The notes under the pieces were generated by a model that was not told the origin of the DNA, did not search any database, and was given only the letters and a program-made list of their open reading frames with translations. From contig NZ_NMQR01000009.1 in the NCBI RefSeq assembly GCF_003545805.1, positions 62,001-126,000 on the forward strand: DNA of 64,000 nt. The letters are read 5' to 3'. This DNA is from Photorhabdus sp. CRCIA-P01 (GTDB taxonomy: Bacteria; Pseudomonadota; Gammaproteobacteria; Enterobacterales; Enterobacteriaceae). A program made the position numbers and the translations under genes. This document shows, in pieces, positions 9,257 through 20,075 of the stretch (position 1 is the stretch's first letter; each line of letters begins with the position of its first letter).

Positions 9257-10125
9257 TACAGTCTCCTTAGCGCTTTCATTTTTATAACTCTTAACAACCA
9301 CGGCGGAAAGACACCGGATAGAATCTATCTTATCAGGCTATTTTATCGACCATTCCTTGTCATCAAGAACGGGCTTGGGCGGTGCTCTGACAAAAGCGGT
9401 CACTTTTGAATGCACTTTGGTGTGGCCCGCGCCGGTGAGCGATTCGTGAGTGAATCACCTCTTACAGACTGTGCGCATACTCCGGTTGCTGTGCAATCTG
9501 TGTTCCCAATTTATTGACAAGAATGGCCTACACCTACTGATGCCTGGTGGAATAGGTTCTTATACTGCGTCCCCTGACACTGTACTACCGGGGAAAAACT
9601 GAAATTAGGCCAATATCACATTTAAGGCTGAAATCTCACCCCGGACGACAATGGTTTTTAGATTGTTAGCGAATTTTTGAGAGTTATGTTTTATGCATTG
9701 ACTACAAAAATGATTATGATTCGTGTGGACTATACAGTTACATAACTTTAGCTTTTCTTGAGGTCTTTCCTCTTATCAAAAATCAATCTCAAAAGTGTTT
9801 TCAACCATATATGTAAGATAAATGTTTAAAGTTTGTCAAACAAGATAATTAATTTTGTGCAATATGTTTGAATCGTGATCTTAATCACTGTTCAGTGGAA
9901 ATGTAGCTAATCATATTGTGTTGTAATTGTAATAATAATGTGAAGCACATATACTGCCGCCAGGTCTCCGGATTACCCTGCTGTAGGAGCACCCAGCGTA
10001 ACTAAATCACAACATTCTTTAACATGAAGGATCTATCGTTTGATTGAATGTTGTGTCTTTGTATCCTCTTATCGCTGTCTGATTTCCGCCCAGGTCCGGA
10101 GGAAGGAAAATAATAAAAGAGCTGT
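9257..10125. other. Long gltA/sdhC divergent regulatory region
   Basis: This 869-bp region has no supportable ORF. It separates two divergently transcribed TCA operons, as in E. coli, and must carry both promoters. A CRP-like site at 9874-9889 is listed separately. In E. coli this region is controlled by ArcA, FNR and CRP; no ArcA site can be assigned here by eye. Confidence 0.7.
9874..9889. promoter_or_regulatory. CRP-like site upstream of sdhC
   Basis: CGTGATCTTAATCACT matches the CRP consensus TGTGA-N6-TCACA at 8 of 10 informative positions and lies about 240 bp before sdhC. Control of sdh by catabolite repression is established for E. coli; its role here is inferred. Confidence 0.5.
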
Positions 10126-10515
10126 GTGGGCAAAATTGTGAAAAAACAAAGACCTGTCAACCTTGATTTGCAGACGATACACTTTCCAGTCTCTGCAATA
10201 GCCTCGATCTTGCACCGTGTCTCCGGCGTCATTACTTTCATGGCAGTAGGAATTCTCCTCTGGTTGTTAGGAATGTCTCTTTCCTCGCAAGAAGGGTTTC
10301 AGCAAGCCGCCGATATTATGACGGGATTTTTCGCTAAGTTTATTGTGTGGGGCATTCTGACCGCACTGGCTTACCATATCTGTGGTGGTGTCCGTCATAT
10401 GCTGATGGATTTCGGCTACTTGGAAGAAAACTTAGCGGTCGGTAGTCTCTCTGCCAAAGTGGCAATCGGGATTGCTGTTATTCTGTCGATTCTGGCTGGA
10501 GTACTGGTATGGTAA
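10126..10515 (+). CDS. sdhC: Succinate dehydrogenase cytochrome b556 subunit SdhC
   Basis: This 129-residue membrane anchor of complex II has three hydrophobic helices. The motif [11 protein letters not shown] near residue 30 holds the Ser/Arg region of the quinone site, and [17 protein letters not shown] contains the haem b ligand His. The start GTG at 10126 gives the family length, though a second GTG at 10138 is also possible. It overlaps sdhD by 7 nt, and the operon continues sdhCDAB-sucABCD. Confidence 0.95.
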   Translation: MGKIVKKQRPVNLDLQTIHFPVSAIASILHRVSGVITFMAVGILLWLLGMSLSSQEGFQQAADIMTGFFAKFIVWGILTALAYHICGGVRHMLMDFGYLEENLAVGSLSAKVAIGIAVILSILAGVLVW

Positions 10516-10856
10516 GTAACGCATCTGCATTGGGTCGCACGGGTATCCATGATTGGCTATTATTGCGCGCGTCCGCAATGATTATTGTTTTATATGTTCT
10601 TTATATGCTGGGCTTTGTCGTTACAACGTCGGATATCACCTATGAAGTCTGGCGGGGTTTCTTCGCTTCATCCATCACTAAAGTCTTCACTGTGCTGGCA
10701 CTATTTTCCATTCTGGCTCACGCTTGGATTGGAATGTGGCAAGTACTCACTGACTATGTAAAGCCGTTGGCACTGCGTTTAATGCTGCAATTGGCGATTA
10801 TCGTTGTACTGATGGCTTACTTGATTTATGGAACAATTGTGGTGTGGGGGGTATAG
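10509..10856 (+). CDS. sdhD: Succinate dehydrogenase membrane anchor SdhD
   Basis: This is the 115-residue second membrane anchor of complex II, starting [16 protein letters not shown] as in E. coli. It has three membrane segments and [16 protein letters not shown], which includes the conserved quinone-site Asp-Tyr pair. It overlaps the end of sdhC, and its TAG directly abuts the sdhA ATG, consistent with translational coupling. Confidence 0.95.
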   Translation: MVSNASALGRTGIHDWLLLRASAMIIVLYVLYMLGFVVTTSDITYEVWRGFFASSITKVFTVLALFSILAHAWIGMWQVLTDYVKPLALRLMLQLAIIVVLMAYLIYGTIVVWGV

Positions 10857-12623
10857 ATGAAACTGCCAGTAAGAGAGTTTGATGCAGTCGTGATTGGTGC
10901 GGGTGGCGCTGGCATGCGCGCCGCACTACAAATTTCACAAATGGGATTATCCTGTGCTTTGATTTCCAAAGTATTTCCAACCCGTTCTCATACGGTATCC
11001 GCGCAGGGGGGGATCACCGTTGCGTTGGGTAACTCCCATGACGATAACTGGGAATGGCACATGTATGACACGGTGAAAGGCTCCGACTATATCGGTGACC
11101 AGGATGCGATTGAGTACATGTGTAAGACCGGGCCCGAGGCAATTCTGGAACTGGAACACATGGGGTTGCCATTTTCGCGTTTGGATGACGGTCGTATTTA
11201 TCAACGTCCATTCGGTGGCCAGTCAAGAAACTTTGGTGGTGAACAGGCCGCACGTACAGCCGCGGCGGCAGACCGTACCGGCCATGCCTTGTTGCATACG
11301 CTGTATCAGCAGAACTTAAAAAATCACACCACTATTTTTTCCGAATGGTATTCGTTGGATCTGGTTAAAAATCAGGATGGCAGTATTGTTGGTTGTACCG
11401 CGATCTGTATTGAAACCGGTGAAGTGGTTTATTTCAAAGCGAAGGCAACTATTCTGGCAACGGGTGGTGCGGGTCGTATTTATCAATCAACAACTAACGC
11501 CCACATTAACACTGGTGATGGTGTCGGTATGGCGCTGCGTGCGGGTGTACCTGTACAGGATATGGAAATGTGGCAATTCCACCCAACCGGTATTGCCGGG
11601 GCGGGTGTTCTGGTAACCGAAGGCTGCCGTGGTGAAGGTGGTTATTTGCTGAATAAAGATGGCGAGCGCTTTATGGAGCGTTACGCGCCAAATGCTAAAG
11701 ATTTGGCTGGTCGTGATGTAGTGGCACGTTCCATTATGATCGAAATTCGTGAAGGCCGTGGTTGTGATGGCCCTTGGGGTCCTCATGCTAAGCTGAAATT
11801 GGATCATTTGGGCAAAGAAGTGCTGGAATCTCGTCTGCCGGGTATTCTTGAATTATCCCGTACTTTTGCTCACGTTGATCCGGTGAAAGAACCTATTCCG
11901 GTTATTCCAACTTGTCACTATATGATGGGGGGAATCCCGACTAAAGTTACCGGTCAAGCACTGACTATTAACGAGAAAGGCGAAGATGCGGTTATTCCGG
12001 GCTTGTTCGCTGTCGGTGAAATTGCCTGTGTATCGGTTCATGGCGCAAACCGTTTGGGGGGTAACTCGCTGTTGGACCTAGTGGTGTTTGGCCGTTCTGC
12101 CGGTTTGCACCTGAAAGAGTCTCTGATGGAGCAGGGTATCAGCCGCGAAGCCAGCGAATCTGATATTGAGGTATCAATGCAACGTCTGAACCGTTGGAAT
12201 AATACCCGTACTGGTGAAGATCCAGTTAAAATTCGTAAAGATTTACAAGCGTGTATGCAGAACAACTTCTCGGTATTCCGTGCGGGTGATGCAATGGCGA
12301 AAGGGCTGGAAGAACTTAAAGTTATCCGTGAACGTTTGAAGAGTGCACGTTTGGATGATACTTCCTCAGAGTTCAATACTCAGAGAATTGAGTGTCTGGA
12401 GCTTGATAACCTGATGGAAACGGCATTTTCTACGGCTGTTGCTGCTAATTTCCGTACTGAGAGTCGTGGTGCTCATAGCCGTTTCGACTACCCGGATCGT
12501 GATGATGCGAACTGGTTATGCCATACCCTCTATCTACCGCAAACTGAAACTATGACTCGTCGTAATGTCAATATGCAGCCAAAACTGCGTGAAGCATTCC
12601 CGCCGAAAGCGCGTACTTACTAA
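10857..12623 (+). CDS. sdhA: Succinate dehydrogenase flavoprotein subunit
   Basis: SdhA (588 residues) oxidises succinate to fumarate with covalently bound FAD. Visible are the dinucleotide-binding motif [11 protein letters not shown] near residue 14, the FAD-attachment motif SHTVSAQGG (His about 45), the substrate-site motif [10 protein letters not shown] and the capping motif [17 protein letters not shown]. Length equals that of E. coli SdhA. It sits second from the end of sdhCDAB, and the protein is cytoplasmic on the inner membrane. Confidence 0.98.
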   Translation: MKLPVREFDAVVIGAGGAGMRAALQISQMGLSCALISKVFPTRSHTVSAQGGITVALGNSHDDNWEWHMYDTVKGSDYIGDQDAIEYMCKTGPEAILELEHMGLPFSRLDDGRIYQRPFGGQSRNFGGEQAARTAAAADRTGHALLHTLYQQNLKNHTTIFSEWYSLDLVKNQDGSIVGCTAICIETGEVVYFKAKATILATGGAGRIYQSTTNAHINTGDGVGMALRAGVPVQDMEMWQFHPTGIAGAGVLVTEGCRGEGGYLLNKDGERFMERYAPNAKDLAGRDVVARSIMIEIREGRGCDGPWGPHAKLKLDHLGKEVLESRLPGILELSRTFAHVDPVKEPIPVIPTCHYMMGGIPTKVTGQALTINEKGEDAVIPGLFAVGEIACVSVHGANRLGGNSLLDLVVFGRSAGLHLKESLMEQGISREASESDIEVSMQRLNRWNNTRTGEDPVKIRKDLQACMQNNFSVFRAGDAMAKGLEELKVIRERLKSARLDDTSSEFNTQRIECLELDNLMETAFSTAVAANFRTESRGAHSRFDYPDRDDANWLCHTLYLPQTETMTRRNVNMQPKLREAFPPKARTY

Positions 12624-12659
12624 TGAGTTGCTGATGATCCAGTTGCGGAGGAATAGATT

Positions 12660-13376
12660 ATGAAACTTGAATTTTCGATTTATCGTTACAACCCGGATAT
12701 TGACAGCGCTCCTCATATGCAGGATTACACGCTGGAAGCAGAAGAAGGGCGTGACATGATGTTGCTGGATGCGTTAATCCAGCTTAAAGAGCAGGATCCA
12801 ACACTCTCTTTCCGTCGTTCTTGCCGTGAAGGTGTTTGTGGTTCTGACGGCTTCAACATGAATGGTAAAAATGGTCTGGCCTGTATTATGCCTGTTTCGG
12901 CTTTGTGGCGTGGTAGCAAGAAAATTGTTATCCGTCCATTGCCGGGTTTGCCGGTTATTCGTGACCTGGTTGTAGATATGGGGCAATTCTATGCGCAATA
13001 TGAGAAGATTCGCCCATATTTGCTGAATGACGGTAAAAACCCGCCGGCACGTGAACATTTACAATCACCTGCACAAAGGGAAAAACTCGATGGTCTGTAC
13101 GAGTGTATTCTGTGTGCATGTTGTTCAACTTCCTGTCCGTCATTCTGGTGGAATCCTGATAAATTTATCGGGCCTGCGGGCTTACTGGCAGCCTATCGCT
13201 TCCTGATTGACAGCCGTGATACTGAAACGGCTTCACGATTAGATAAGCTGAATGATGCTTTCAGTGTTTTCCGCTGCCATAGCATCATGAATTGTGTCAG
13301 TGTGTGCCCTAAGGGGTTGAATCCAACAAAAGCTATAGGCCATATTAAGTCTATGTTGCTAAAGCATAGTGCATAA
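12660..13376 (+). CDS. sdhB: Succinate dehydrogenase iron-sulfur subunit
   Basis: SdhB (238 residues) carries three iron-sulfur clusters that pass electrons from SdhA to quinone. The [2Fe-2S] motif CREGVCGSDGFNMNG with the following LAC, and the [4Fe-4S]/[3Fe-4S] motifs CILCACCSTSCP and CVSVCPKGLNP, are intact. A ribosome site (GCGGAGGAA) precedes the ATG. The gap to sucA (266 bp) holds two hairpins. Confidence 0.98.
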   Translation: MKLEFSIYRYNPDIDSAPHMQDYTLEAEEGRDMMLLDALIQLKEQDPTLSFRRSCREGVCGSDGFNMNGKNGLACIMPVSALWRGSKKIVIRPLPGLPVIRDLVVDMGQFYAQYEKIRPYLLNDGKNPPAREHLQSPAQREKLDGLYECILCACCSTSCPSFWWNPDKFIGPAGLLAAYRFLIDSRDTETASRLDKLNDAFSVFRCHSIMNCVSVCPKGLNPTKAIGHIKSMLLKHSA

Positions 13377-13384
13377 TTAGGTCC

Positions 13385-13414
13385 GCCCTCCGCGAGATTT
13401 TCTCTGTGGAGGGC
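13385..13414 (+). terminator. Hairpin after sdhB (partial terminator or processing site)
   Basis: GCCCTCC and GGAGGGC form a 7-bp stem, extendable with imperfect pairs, 8 nt after the sdhB stop. No T run follows, so full termination is unlikely. It may reduce or stabilise transcripts between the sdh and suc parts of the operon. Confidence 0.4.
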
Positions 13415-13472
13415 ATAAAGAATTGAAGAGTATAAGTTGCCAACTGCTAATGATGACAAAAGCTTGAAGTGA

Positions 13473-13511
13473 GGAACCTTTAAAAACGGTTAGGCGGTTT
13501 TTAAAGGTTCC
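13473..13511. repeat. 15-bp perfect inverted repeat resembling IS ends
   Basis: GGAACCTTTAAAAAC (13473-13487) and GTTTTTAAAGGTTCC (13497-13511) are perfect inverted repeats around 9 nt. They closely resemble the terminal repeats (GGGAACCTCTAAAAAC) of the insertion sequence at 22490-23752. This may be a miniature derivative of that family, or an RNA hairpin in the sdhB-sucA spacer. Confidence 0.55.
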
Positions 13512-13642
13512 TTGAAGGGTTCCGAAACCCAAAAGAGAACATGCATAAAGCACGTCCAAATGAACCTTTTATCGATACCGTATTTAAGCGGTAACAGTTA
13601 ACCACGGCGAAAACTAAAGCTTTTAAAGCTTAAGGGATCACA

Positions 13643-16450
13643 ATGCAGAACGGCGCAATGAAGGACTGGCTGGATTCAAGCTTCCTGGCTGGTTCAAACC
13701 AGTCTTACGTAGAGCAGATCTATGAAGACTATATAACCGATCCAAACTCCGTTGATGCAAGTTGGAGAGAAATTTTCCAACAATTGCCGAATGCGGGACT
13801 CAGCGGTGAACAACTCCACTCGCAGACGCGTGATTACTTCCGCCGTCTTGCGAAAGATACTACGCGTTATCATTCCTCTGTCAGCGATCCAGCAATGGAT
13901 GCAAAACAAGTTAAAGTTTTGCAGCTCATCAACGCATTCCGCTTCCGCGGTCATCAAAATGCGAATCTTGACCCGTTGGGATTATGGAAACAGGATAGTG
14001 TTCCTGATTTAGATCCTGCTTTCCATAATCTGACGGAAGCTGATTTTGCCGAGACATTTAACGTAGGTTCCTTTGCTCTTGGCAAAGAAACGATGAAGTT
14101 GGCTGATTTGTATGAAGCACTGAAACGCACTTATTGCGGTTCTATTGGTGCTGAATACATGCATATCACCAATACGGAAGAAAAACGTTGGATTCAGCAG
14201 CGTCTGGAGTCTGTTACTGTCAGCTCTCAGTTTAGCGTGGAGGAAAAGCAGCGTTTTCTGGCGGAACTGACGGCGGCCGAAGGTTTAGAGCGTTATTTGG
14301 GCGCTAAGTTTCCGGGAGCGAAACGTTTCTCTCTTGAAGGTGGTGATGCGCTGATCCCCATGTTGAAGGATCTTATCCGCCATGCGGGTAAACATGACAC
14401 ACGGGAAGTTGTGCTGGGAATGGCTCACCGTGGTCGCCTCAACGTCTTGGTTAATATTTTAGGTAAAAAACCAGCTGATCTGTTTGATGAGTTTGCGGGT
14501 AAGCATAAAGAGCACCTTGGTACCGGTGACGTGAAATATCATCAAGGCTTCTCGTCTGATTTTGCCACTGAGGGTGCTAAGGTTCATTTGGCGTTAGCAT
14601 TTAACCCATCTCACCTTGAGATTGTCAGCCCTGTCGTTATTGGTTCAGTACGTGCCCGCCGTGACCGTCTGGATAAAGGCCGCAGTAATATGGTATTGCC
14701 AATCACTATCCACGGTGATGCTGCTGTTACCGGCCAGGGCGTCGTGCAGGAAACTCTGAACATGTCTCAAGCTCGTGGTTATGAGGTGGGCGGTACAATT
14801 CGTATCGTCATCAATAACCAGATCGGCTTCACAACGTCTAATCCGCAGGATGCCCGTTCAACACAATACTGTACCGATATTATCAAAATGGTACAGACGC
14901 CGATTTTCCATGTTAATGCAGACGATCCAGAAGCGGTGGCATTTGTTACCCGTCTAGCACTGGATTTTCGTAATACCTTCAAACGTGATGTGATGATCGA
15001 TTTGGTCTGTTACCGCCGTCATGGTCATAACGAAGCTGATGAGCCAAGTGCAACTCAGCCAATGATGTATCAGAAAATTAAGAAACACCCAACGCCACGT
15101 AAAATCTATGGTGACAAGCTGGTGGCTGAGAACTTGATATCAGTCGATGATCTGACCGAGATAGTTAACCTGTATCGTGATGCCCTCGACCGTGGTGATT
15201 GTGTCGTTGATGAGTGGCGTTCAATGGGGCTGCACTCATTTACTTGGGAGCCTTATTTGAATCACGAATGGGATGAAGAATACCTATATAAAGTTGATAT
15301 TAAGCGTTTGCAAGATCTAGGTAGACGCATCAGTTCTGCCCCGGAAGAAGTGACAATGCACTCCCGTGTAGCGAAAATTTATAACGACCGTGCAGAGATG
15401 GCAAACGGCGATAAATTGTTCGATTGGGGCGGCGCGGAAACATTGGCCTACGCCACTTTAGTGGATGAAGGGGTTCCGGTACGTTTGTCTGGTGAAGATG
15501 CCGGTCGTGGTACTTTCTTCCATCGTCATGCTGTTATCCATAATCAGGCTGACGGTTCTGTTTATGTTCCTCTAGCGAACGTTCATAACGGTCAGGGAGC
15601 ATTCAATGTTTGGGATTCTGTTCTGTCTGAAGAAGCGGTGTTAGCGTTTGAGTATGGTTATGCAACAACAGAACCTCGCGCTCTGACAATCTGGGAAGCG
15701 CAATTTGGTGATTTTGCCAACGGTGCACAGGTTGTTATTGACCAATTCATCAGCTCTGGTGAACAGAAATGGGGCCGTATGTGCGGTCTGGTGATGTTAT
15801 TACCTCATGGCTATGAAGGGCAGGGGCCTGAACACTCTTCAGCCCGTTTGGAGCGTTATCTGCAACTGTGTGCGGAACAGAACATGCAGGTTTGTGTGCC
15901 GTCAACGCCGGCTCAGGTCTACCACATGCTTCGCCGTCAGGCTCTGCGCGGTATGCGCCGTCCGTTGATCGTTATGTCACCAAAATCATTGTTGCGTCAT
16001 CCATTAGCCGTTTCTAGCCTGGATGAGTTGGCTAACGGTAAATTCCAGACGGTTATTGGTGAAATTGATGAGTTTGATCCGAAAGGCGTTAAACGAGTTG
16101 TACTCTGCTCAGGTAAAGTCTATTACGACCTGTTGGAGCAACGCCGTAAAAATGAACAAACTGATGTCGCTATCGTGCGTATTGAGCAACTATATCCATT
16201 CCCTCATCAGGGTGTTCAGTCAACACTGGAACAGTATGCTCATGTACATGATTTTGTCTGGTGCCAGGAAGAGCCATTAAATCAGGGGGCCTGGTATTGC
16301 AGTCAGCACAACTTCCGTGAAGTGATCCCGTTCGGGGCTTCTTTACGTTATGCAGGTCGTCCTGCGTCTGCTTCCCCGGCAGTTGGATATATGTCAGTTC
16401 ACCAGCAACAACAACAAGAGCTGGTTAATGACGCACTGAACGTTGAATAA
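13643..16450 (+). CDS. sucA: 2-oxoglutarate dehydrogenase E1 component
   Basis: SucA (935 residues) is the thiamine-diphosphate-dependent E1 that decarboxylates 2-oxoglutarate. E1-type motifs are clear: [12 protein letters not shown], the cofactor-site stretch [18 protein letters not shown], and [16 protein letters not shown]. The C-terminal transketolase-like part includes [18 protein letters not shown]. The N terminus [13 protein letters not shown] matches E. coli SucA, and GGGATCACA upstream serves as ribosome site. sucB follows after 14 nt. Confidence 0.98.
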   Translation: MQNGAMKDWLDSSFLAGSNQSYVEQIYEDYITDPNSVDASWREIFQQLPNAGLSGEQLHSQTRDYFRRLAKDTTRYHSSVSDPAMDAKQVKVLQLINAFRFRGHQNANLDPLGLWKQDSVPDLDPAFHNLTEADFAETFNVGSFALGKETMKLADLYEALKRTYCGSIGAEYMHITNTEEKRWIQQRLESVTVSSQFSVEEKQRFLAELTAAEGLERYLGAKFPGAKRFSLEGGDALIPMLKDLIRHAGKHDTREVVLGMAHRGRLNVLVNILGKKPADLFDEFAGKHKEHLGTGDVKYHQGFSSDFATEGAKVHLALAFNPSHLEIVSPVVIGSVRARRDRLDKGRSNMVLPITIHGDAAVTGQGVVQETLNMSQARGYEVGGTIRIVINNQIGFTTSNPQDARSTQYCTDIIKMVQTPIFHVNADDPEAVAFVTRLALDFRNTFKRDVMIDLVCYRRHGHNEADEPSATQPMMYQKIKKHPTPRKIYGDKLVAENLISVDDLTEIVNLYRDALDRGDCVVDEWRSMGLHSFTWEPYLNHEWDEEYLYKVDIKRLQDLGRRISSAPEEVTMHSRVAKIYNDRAEMANGDKLFDWGGAETLAYATLVDEGVPVRLSGEDAGRGTFFHRHAVIHNQADGSVYVPLANVHNGQGAFNVWDSVLSEEAVLAFEYGYATTEPRALTIWEAQFGDFANGAQVVIDQFISSGEQKWGRMCGLVMLLPHGYEGQGPEHSSARLERYLQLCAEQNMQVCVPSTPAQVYHMLRRQALRGMRRPLIVMSPKSLLRHPLAVSSLDELANGKFQTVIGEIDEFDPKGVKRVVLCSGKVYYDLLEQRRKNEQTDVAIVRIEQLYPFPHQGVQSTLEQYAHVHDFVWCQEEPLNQGAWYCSQHNFREVIPFGASLRYAGRPASASPAVGYMSVHQQQQQELVNDALNVE

Positions 16451-16464
16451 ATAAAGGATATAAA

Positions 16465-17685
16465 ATGAGTAGCGTAGATATTCTGGTTCCGGATCTGCCT
16501 GAGTCTGTTGCTGATGCCACTGTGGCAGTCTGGCACAAAAAAGAGGGTGACCGTGTTGAACGTGATGAAGTGCTGGTTGAAATCGAAACAGATAAAGTTG
16601 TGCTGGAAGTGCCTGCCAGCGAGGCGGGTGTTTTAGAAGCCATTTTGGAAAAGAAAGATGCCACTGTTCTGTCCCGTCAGCTTCTTGGTCGTATCCGTTT
16701 GGGCGATAGCACTGGCAAGCCGATAGAAATAAAAGAAAAAACAGAAGCAACTTTGGCGAAACGTCAGACCGCGGGTTTAGAAGAAGAGAGCAATGATGCA
16801 CTCAGCCCAGCGGTCCGCCGTTTGATTGCAGAGCATGATCTTGATGCTAAAGCGATTAAAGGTAGTGGTGTTGGTGGACGTATCGTCCGTGAAGACGTGG
16901 AAAAATACATGGCTGATAACGAAAAAGTGGCTAGCAAGCCAGCAGAAGCCCCTGCTGCTTCTGTCCAGGATTCTCTGTTGCCACACCGCAGTGAAAAACG
17001 TGTTCCAATGACTCGCCTGCGTAAGCGTGTGGCTGAACGTTTGCTGGAAGCGAAAAACAACACAGCGATGTTGACAACGTTTAATGAAGTTAACATGAAG
17101 CCGATTCAGGAAATGCGTAAACAGTACGGCGAAGCGTTTGAAAAACGCCACGGTGTGCGTCTGGGCTTTATGTCTTTCTATGTGAAAGCGGTGGTCGAAG
17201 CACTGAAACGCTATCCAGACGTGAATGCTTCTATTGATGGCACTGATGTGGTTTACCACAACTACTTCGATATCAGTATTGCGGTATCGACACCGCGTGG
17301 CTTGGTAACGCCGGTACTGCGTGATGCGGATGCACTGAGCATGGCTGAACTCGAAAAACGTATTAAAGAGCTGGCTATCAAAGGCCGTGACGGTAAATTG
17401 ACCGTCGAAGAGCTGACCGGCGGTAATTTCACGATTACCAATGGTGGTGTATTCGGCTCTTTAATGTCTACGCCGATCATTAATCCGCCACAGAGCGCGA
17501 TTCTTGGCATGCATGCCATTAAAGATCGTCCGATGGCGGTAAATGGTCAGGTGGAGATCCTTCCGATGATGTATCTGGCACTGTCTTATGACCACCGTCT
17601 GATAGATGGACGCGAGTCTGTAGGCTTTCTGGTGACCATCAAAGAGATGCTGGAAGATCCTGCACGTTTGCTGCTGGACGTATAG
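16465..17685 (+). CDS. sucB: 2-oxoglutarate dehydrogenase E2 (dihydrolipoyl succinyltransferase)
   Basis: SucB (406 residues) is the core E2 of the 2-oxoglutarate dehydrogenase complex. In order it has a lipoyl domain with the modified lysine in [10 protein letters not shown] (K44), a peripheral-subunit-binding domain ([20 protein letters not shown], near residue 113) and the catalytic domain ending with the active-site motif SYDHRLIDG. Length matches E. coli. The next operon gene, sucC, is separated by an inserted ERIC repeat. Confidence 0.98.
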   Translation: MSSVDILVPDLPESVADATVAVWHKKEGDRVERDEVLVEIETDKVVLEVPASEAGVLEAILEKKDATVLSRQLLGRIRLGDSTGKPIEIKEKTEATLAKRQTAGLEEESNDALSPAVRRLIAEHDLDAKAIKGSGVGGRIVREDVEKYMADNEKVASKPAEAPAASVQDSLLPHRSEKRVPMTRLRKRVAERLLEAKNNTAMLTTFNEVNMKPIQEMRKQYGEAFEKRHGVRLGFMSFYVKAVVEALKRYPDVNASIDGTDVVYHNYFDISIAVSTPRGLVTPVLRDADALSMAELEKRIKELAIKGRDGKLTVEELTGGNFTITNGGVFGSLMSTPIINPPQSAILGMHAIKDRPMAVNGQVEILPMMYLALSYDHRLIDGRESVGFLVTIKEMLEDPARLLLDV

Positions 17686-17743
17686 CAACATAATAAGGGC
17701 GGATACGCGCTAATATCTGCCCGGTCTGAAGTAAACAAATGTT

Positions 17744-17869
17744 TATACCCTATGGATTTCAAGATGCATCGAGACGGCAAGGGAGTGAATCCCCGGGAGC
17801 ATAGCGAACTATGTGACCGGGGTGAGCGAGTGCAGCCAACAAAGAGGCAATTTGAAAGATAACGGGTAC
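17744..17869 (+). repeat. ERIC element 3 (inside the suc operon)
   Basis: This ~126-bp ERIC copy is in the plus orientation: ATGGATTTCAAGATGCATC, then CCCCGGGAGCATAG, GTGACCGGGGTGAGCGAGTG and AACGGGTA. It lies between sucB and sucC, so it is transcribed as part of the operon mRNA if the sdh-suc operon is read through. Confidence 0.93.
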
Positions 17870-17964
17870 ATGTACAGCCAGTCTTTGGACTGGCTATATC
17901 CAGAGCAACAAAAAAATTAAGAGAGCAATTTGCTCTTCTCAGACTAGATTATGGATAGAACATC

Positions 17965-19131
17965 ATGAATTTACACGAGTATCAGGCAAAACAGCTTTTT
18001 GCACGGTATGGTTTACCCGCTCCGGCTGGTTATGCCTGCACGACACCGCGTGAAGCAGAAGAAGCTGCATCTAAAATCGGCTCTGGCCCTTGGGTGGTGA
18101 AGTGCCAGGTTCATGCTGGCGGTCGCGGTAAAGCGGGCGGCGTGAAAGTGGTTAACAGTAAAGAAGAAATTCGCGCTTTCGCAGAGCAGTGGTTAGGTAA
18201 ACGTTTGGTTACTTACCAAACAGATGTGCAAGGGCAGCCTGTTCGTCAGATTTTAGTGGAAGCGGCAACTGATATTGCGAAGGAGCTGTATCTCGGTGCT
18301 GTGGTTGATCGTGGTACACGTCGTGTAGTGTTCATGGCTTCTACTGAAGGTGGTGTTGAAATTGAAAAAGTTGCGGAGGAGACACCGGAACTGATTCATA
18401 AAGCGATTATCGACCCGCTGATTGGTCCTATGCCTTATCAGGGGCGTGAACTGGCATTTAAATTAGGTTTAACCGGTAAACAAGTCAGCCAGTTCACTAA
18501 AATTTTCTTAGGGTTGGCAAATCTGTTCCTGGAGCGCGATCTGGCTCTGGTTGAAATTAACCCACTGGTTATTACTGCTCAAGGTGATTTGATTTGTTTG
18601 GATGGCAAATTGGGCGCTGATGGTAACGCACTGTTCCGTCAGGCTGAGTTGCGTGAAATGCATGACCCATCTCAGGAAGATCCTCGTGAAGCGCAGGCGG
18701 CACAGTGGGAGCTGAACTATGTTGCGCTGGATGGCAATATTGGTTGCATGGTAAACGGTGCAGGCTTGGCAATGGGAACGATGGATATCGTTAAATTGCA
18801 CGGTGGTGCGCCAGCTAATTTCCTTGATGTAGGTGGTGGCGCAACCAAAGAGCGTGTTACAGAAGCGTTTAAGATCATTCTGTCAGATGAAAATGTGAAA
18901 GCGGTATTGGTTAACATCTTTGGTGGTATTGTTCGTTGTGACCTGATTGCTGACGGTATTATTGGTGCGGTGGAAGAAGTGGGTGTTCACGTACCGGTCG
19001 TAGTTCGTTTAGAAGGGAACAATGCTGAGCTGGGCGCGAAAAAACTGGCTGACAGTGGTTTAAATATCATTGCCGCAACCAGCTTGACAGATGCGGCTAA
19101 GCAAGCAGTAGCAGCAGTGGGGGCAAAATAA
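17965..19131 (+). CDS. sucC: Succinyl-CoA synthetase beta subunit
   Basis: SucC (388 residues) is the ATP-grasp beta subunit that couples succinyl-CoA cleavage to nucleotide triphosphate formation. The start [16 protein letters not shown], the grasp-domain stretch [18 protein letters not shown] and the C-terminal ligase motif [14 protein letters not shown] are characteristic. Length equals E. coli. It is followed by sucD after 3 nt, indicating co-translation. Confidence 0.98.
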   Translation: MNLHEYQAKQLFARYGLPAPAGYACTTPREAEEAASKIGSGPWVVKCQVHAGGRGKAGGVKVVNSKEEIRAFAEQWLGKRLVTYQTDVQGQPVRQILVEAATDIAKELYLGAVVDRGTRRVVFMASTEGGVEIEKVAEETPELIHKAIIDPLIGPMPYQGRELAFKLGLTGKQVSQFTKIFLGLANLFLERDLALVEINPLVITAQGDLICLDGKLGADGNALFRQAELREMHDPSQEDPREAQAAQWELNYVALDGNIGCMVNGAGLAMGTMDIVKLHGGAPANFLDVGGGATKERVTEAFKIILSDENVKAVLVNIFGGIVRCDLIADGIIGAVEEVGVHVPVVVRLEGNNAELGAKKLADSGLNIIAATSLTDAAKQAVAAVGAK

Positions 19132-19134
19132 ATA

Positions 19135-20010
19135 ATGTCTATTTTAATTGATAAAAACACCAAAGTTATTTGTCAGGGTTTCACTGGCAGTCAAGGTACT
19201 TTCCATTCAGAGCAAGCCATTGCTTACGGTACCCAAATGGTGGGTGGGGTAACGCCGGGTAAAGGCGGTACTGAGCACCTAGGGTTACCTGTTTTCAATA
19301 CCGTTCGCGAAGCGGTAGAAGCGACAGGGGCAACAGCTTCTGTTATCTATGTTCCCGCGCCATTTTGTAAAGATTCTATTCTGGAAGCGATCGACGCTGG
19401 TATTAAACTGATCATCACGATTACGGAAGGTATCCCGACTCTGGATATGCTGGCGGTTAAAGTGAAACTGGATGAAGCCGGTGTGCGTATGATCGGCCCT
19501 AACTGTCCGGGGGTCATTACGCCAGGTGAATGTAAGATCGGCATTATGCCGGGCCACATTCATCAAGCAGGTAAAGTTGGCATCGTTTCCCGCTCAGGCA
19601 CACTGACTTATGAAGCGGTAAAACAGACGACTGATGCCGGTTTAGGGCAATCTACTTGTGTTGGTATCGGCGGCGACCCTATCCCCGGTTCTAACTTCAT
19701 TGATATCCTGAAATTGTTCCAGCAAGATCCACAAACAGAAGCCATCGTAATGATTGGTGAAATTGGTGGTAATGCGGAAGAAGAAGCGGCGGCTTATATT
19801 AAACAGCACGTCACTAAGCCAGTTGTTGGCTACATCGCAGGTGTGACTGCGCCGAAAGGTAAGCGTATGGGACATGCTGGCGCCATCATCGCAGGTGGTA
19901 AAGGAACGGCGGACGAAAAATTTGCTGCTCTGGAAGCGGCTGGTGTGAAGACTGTTCGTAGCTTGGCAGACATTGGTGATGCGGTGAAAGATTTACTTGC
20001 TGGCAAGTAA
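19135..20010 (+). CDS. sucD: Succinyl-CoA synthetase alpha subunit
   Basis: SucD (291 residues) carries the phosphorylated histidine of succinyl-CoA synthetase, seen in [17 protein letters not shown] near residue 248. An N-terminal CoA-binding Rossmann part ([17 protein letters not shown]) and [20 protein letters not shown] are intact. It is the last gene of the sdh-suc cluster; a hairpin at 20036 follows, and the next gene is convergent. Confidence 0.98.
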   Translation: MSILIDKNTKVICQGFTGSQGTFHSEQAIAYGTQMVGGVTPGKGGTEHLGLPVFNTVREAVEATGATASVIYVPAPFCKDSILEAIDAGIKLIITITEGIPTLDMLAVKVKLDEAGVRMIGPNCPGVITPGECKIGIMPGHIHQAGKVGIVSRSGTLTYEAVKQTTDAGLGQSTCVGIGGDPIPGSNFIDILKLFQQDPQTEAIVMIGEIGGNAEEEAAAYIKQHVTKPVVGYIAGVTAPKGKRMGHAGAIIAGGKGTADEKFAALEAAGVKTVRSLADIGDAVKDLLAGK

Positions 20011-20035
20011 GCGTTAATAAGAGATGCTTATCTAT

Positions 20036-20057
20036 GAGGCCACTATGAAGTGGCCTC
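20036..20057. terminator. Hairpin between sucD and the convergent Hint gene
   Basis: GAGGCCACT and AGTGGCCTC form a perfect 9-bp stem with a 4-nt loop. It sits between the convergent sucD and Hint-protein stops. Neither side has a strong T run, so it may act as a bidirectional but weak terminator. Confidence 0.5.
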
Positions 20058-20075
20058 AGACCGTTAAAAAGCTGG

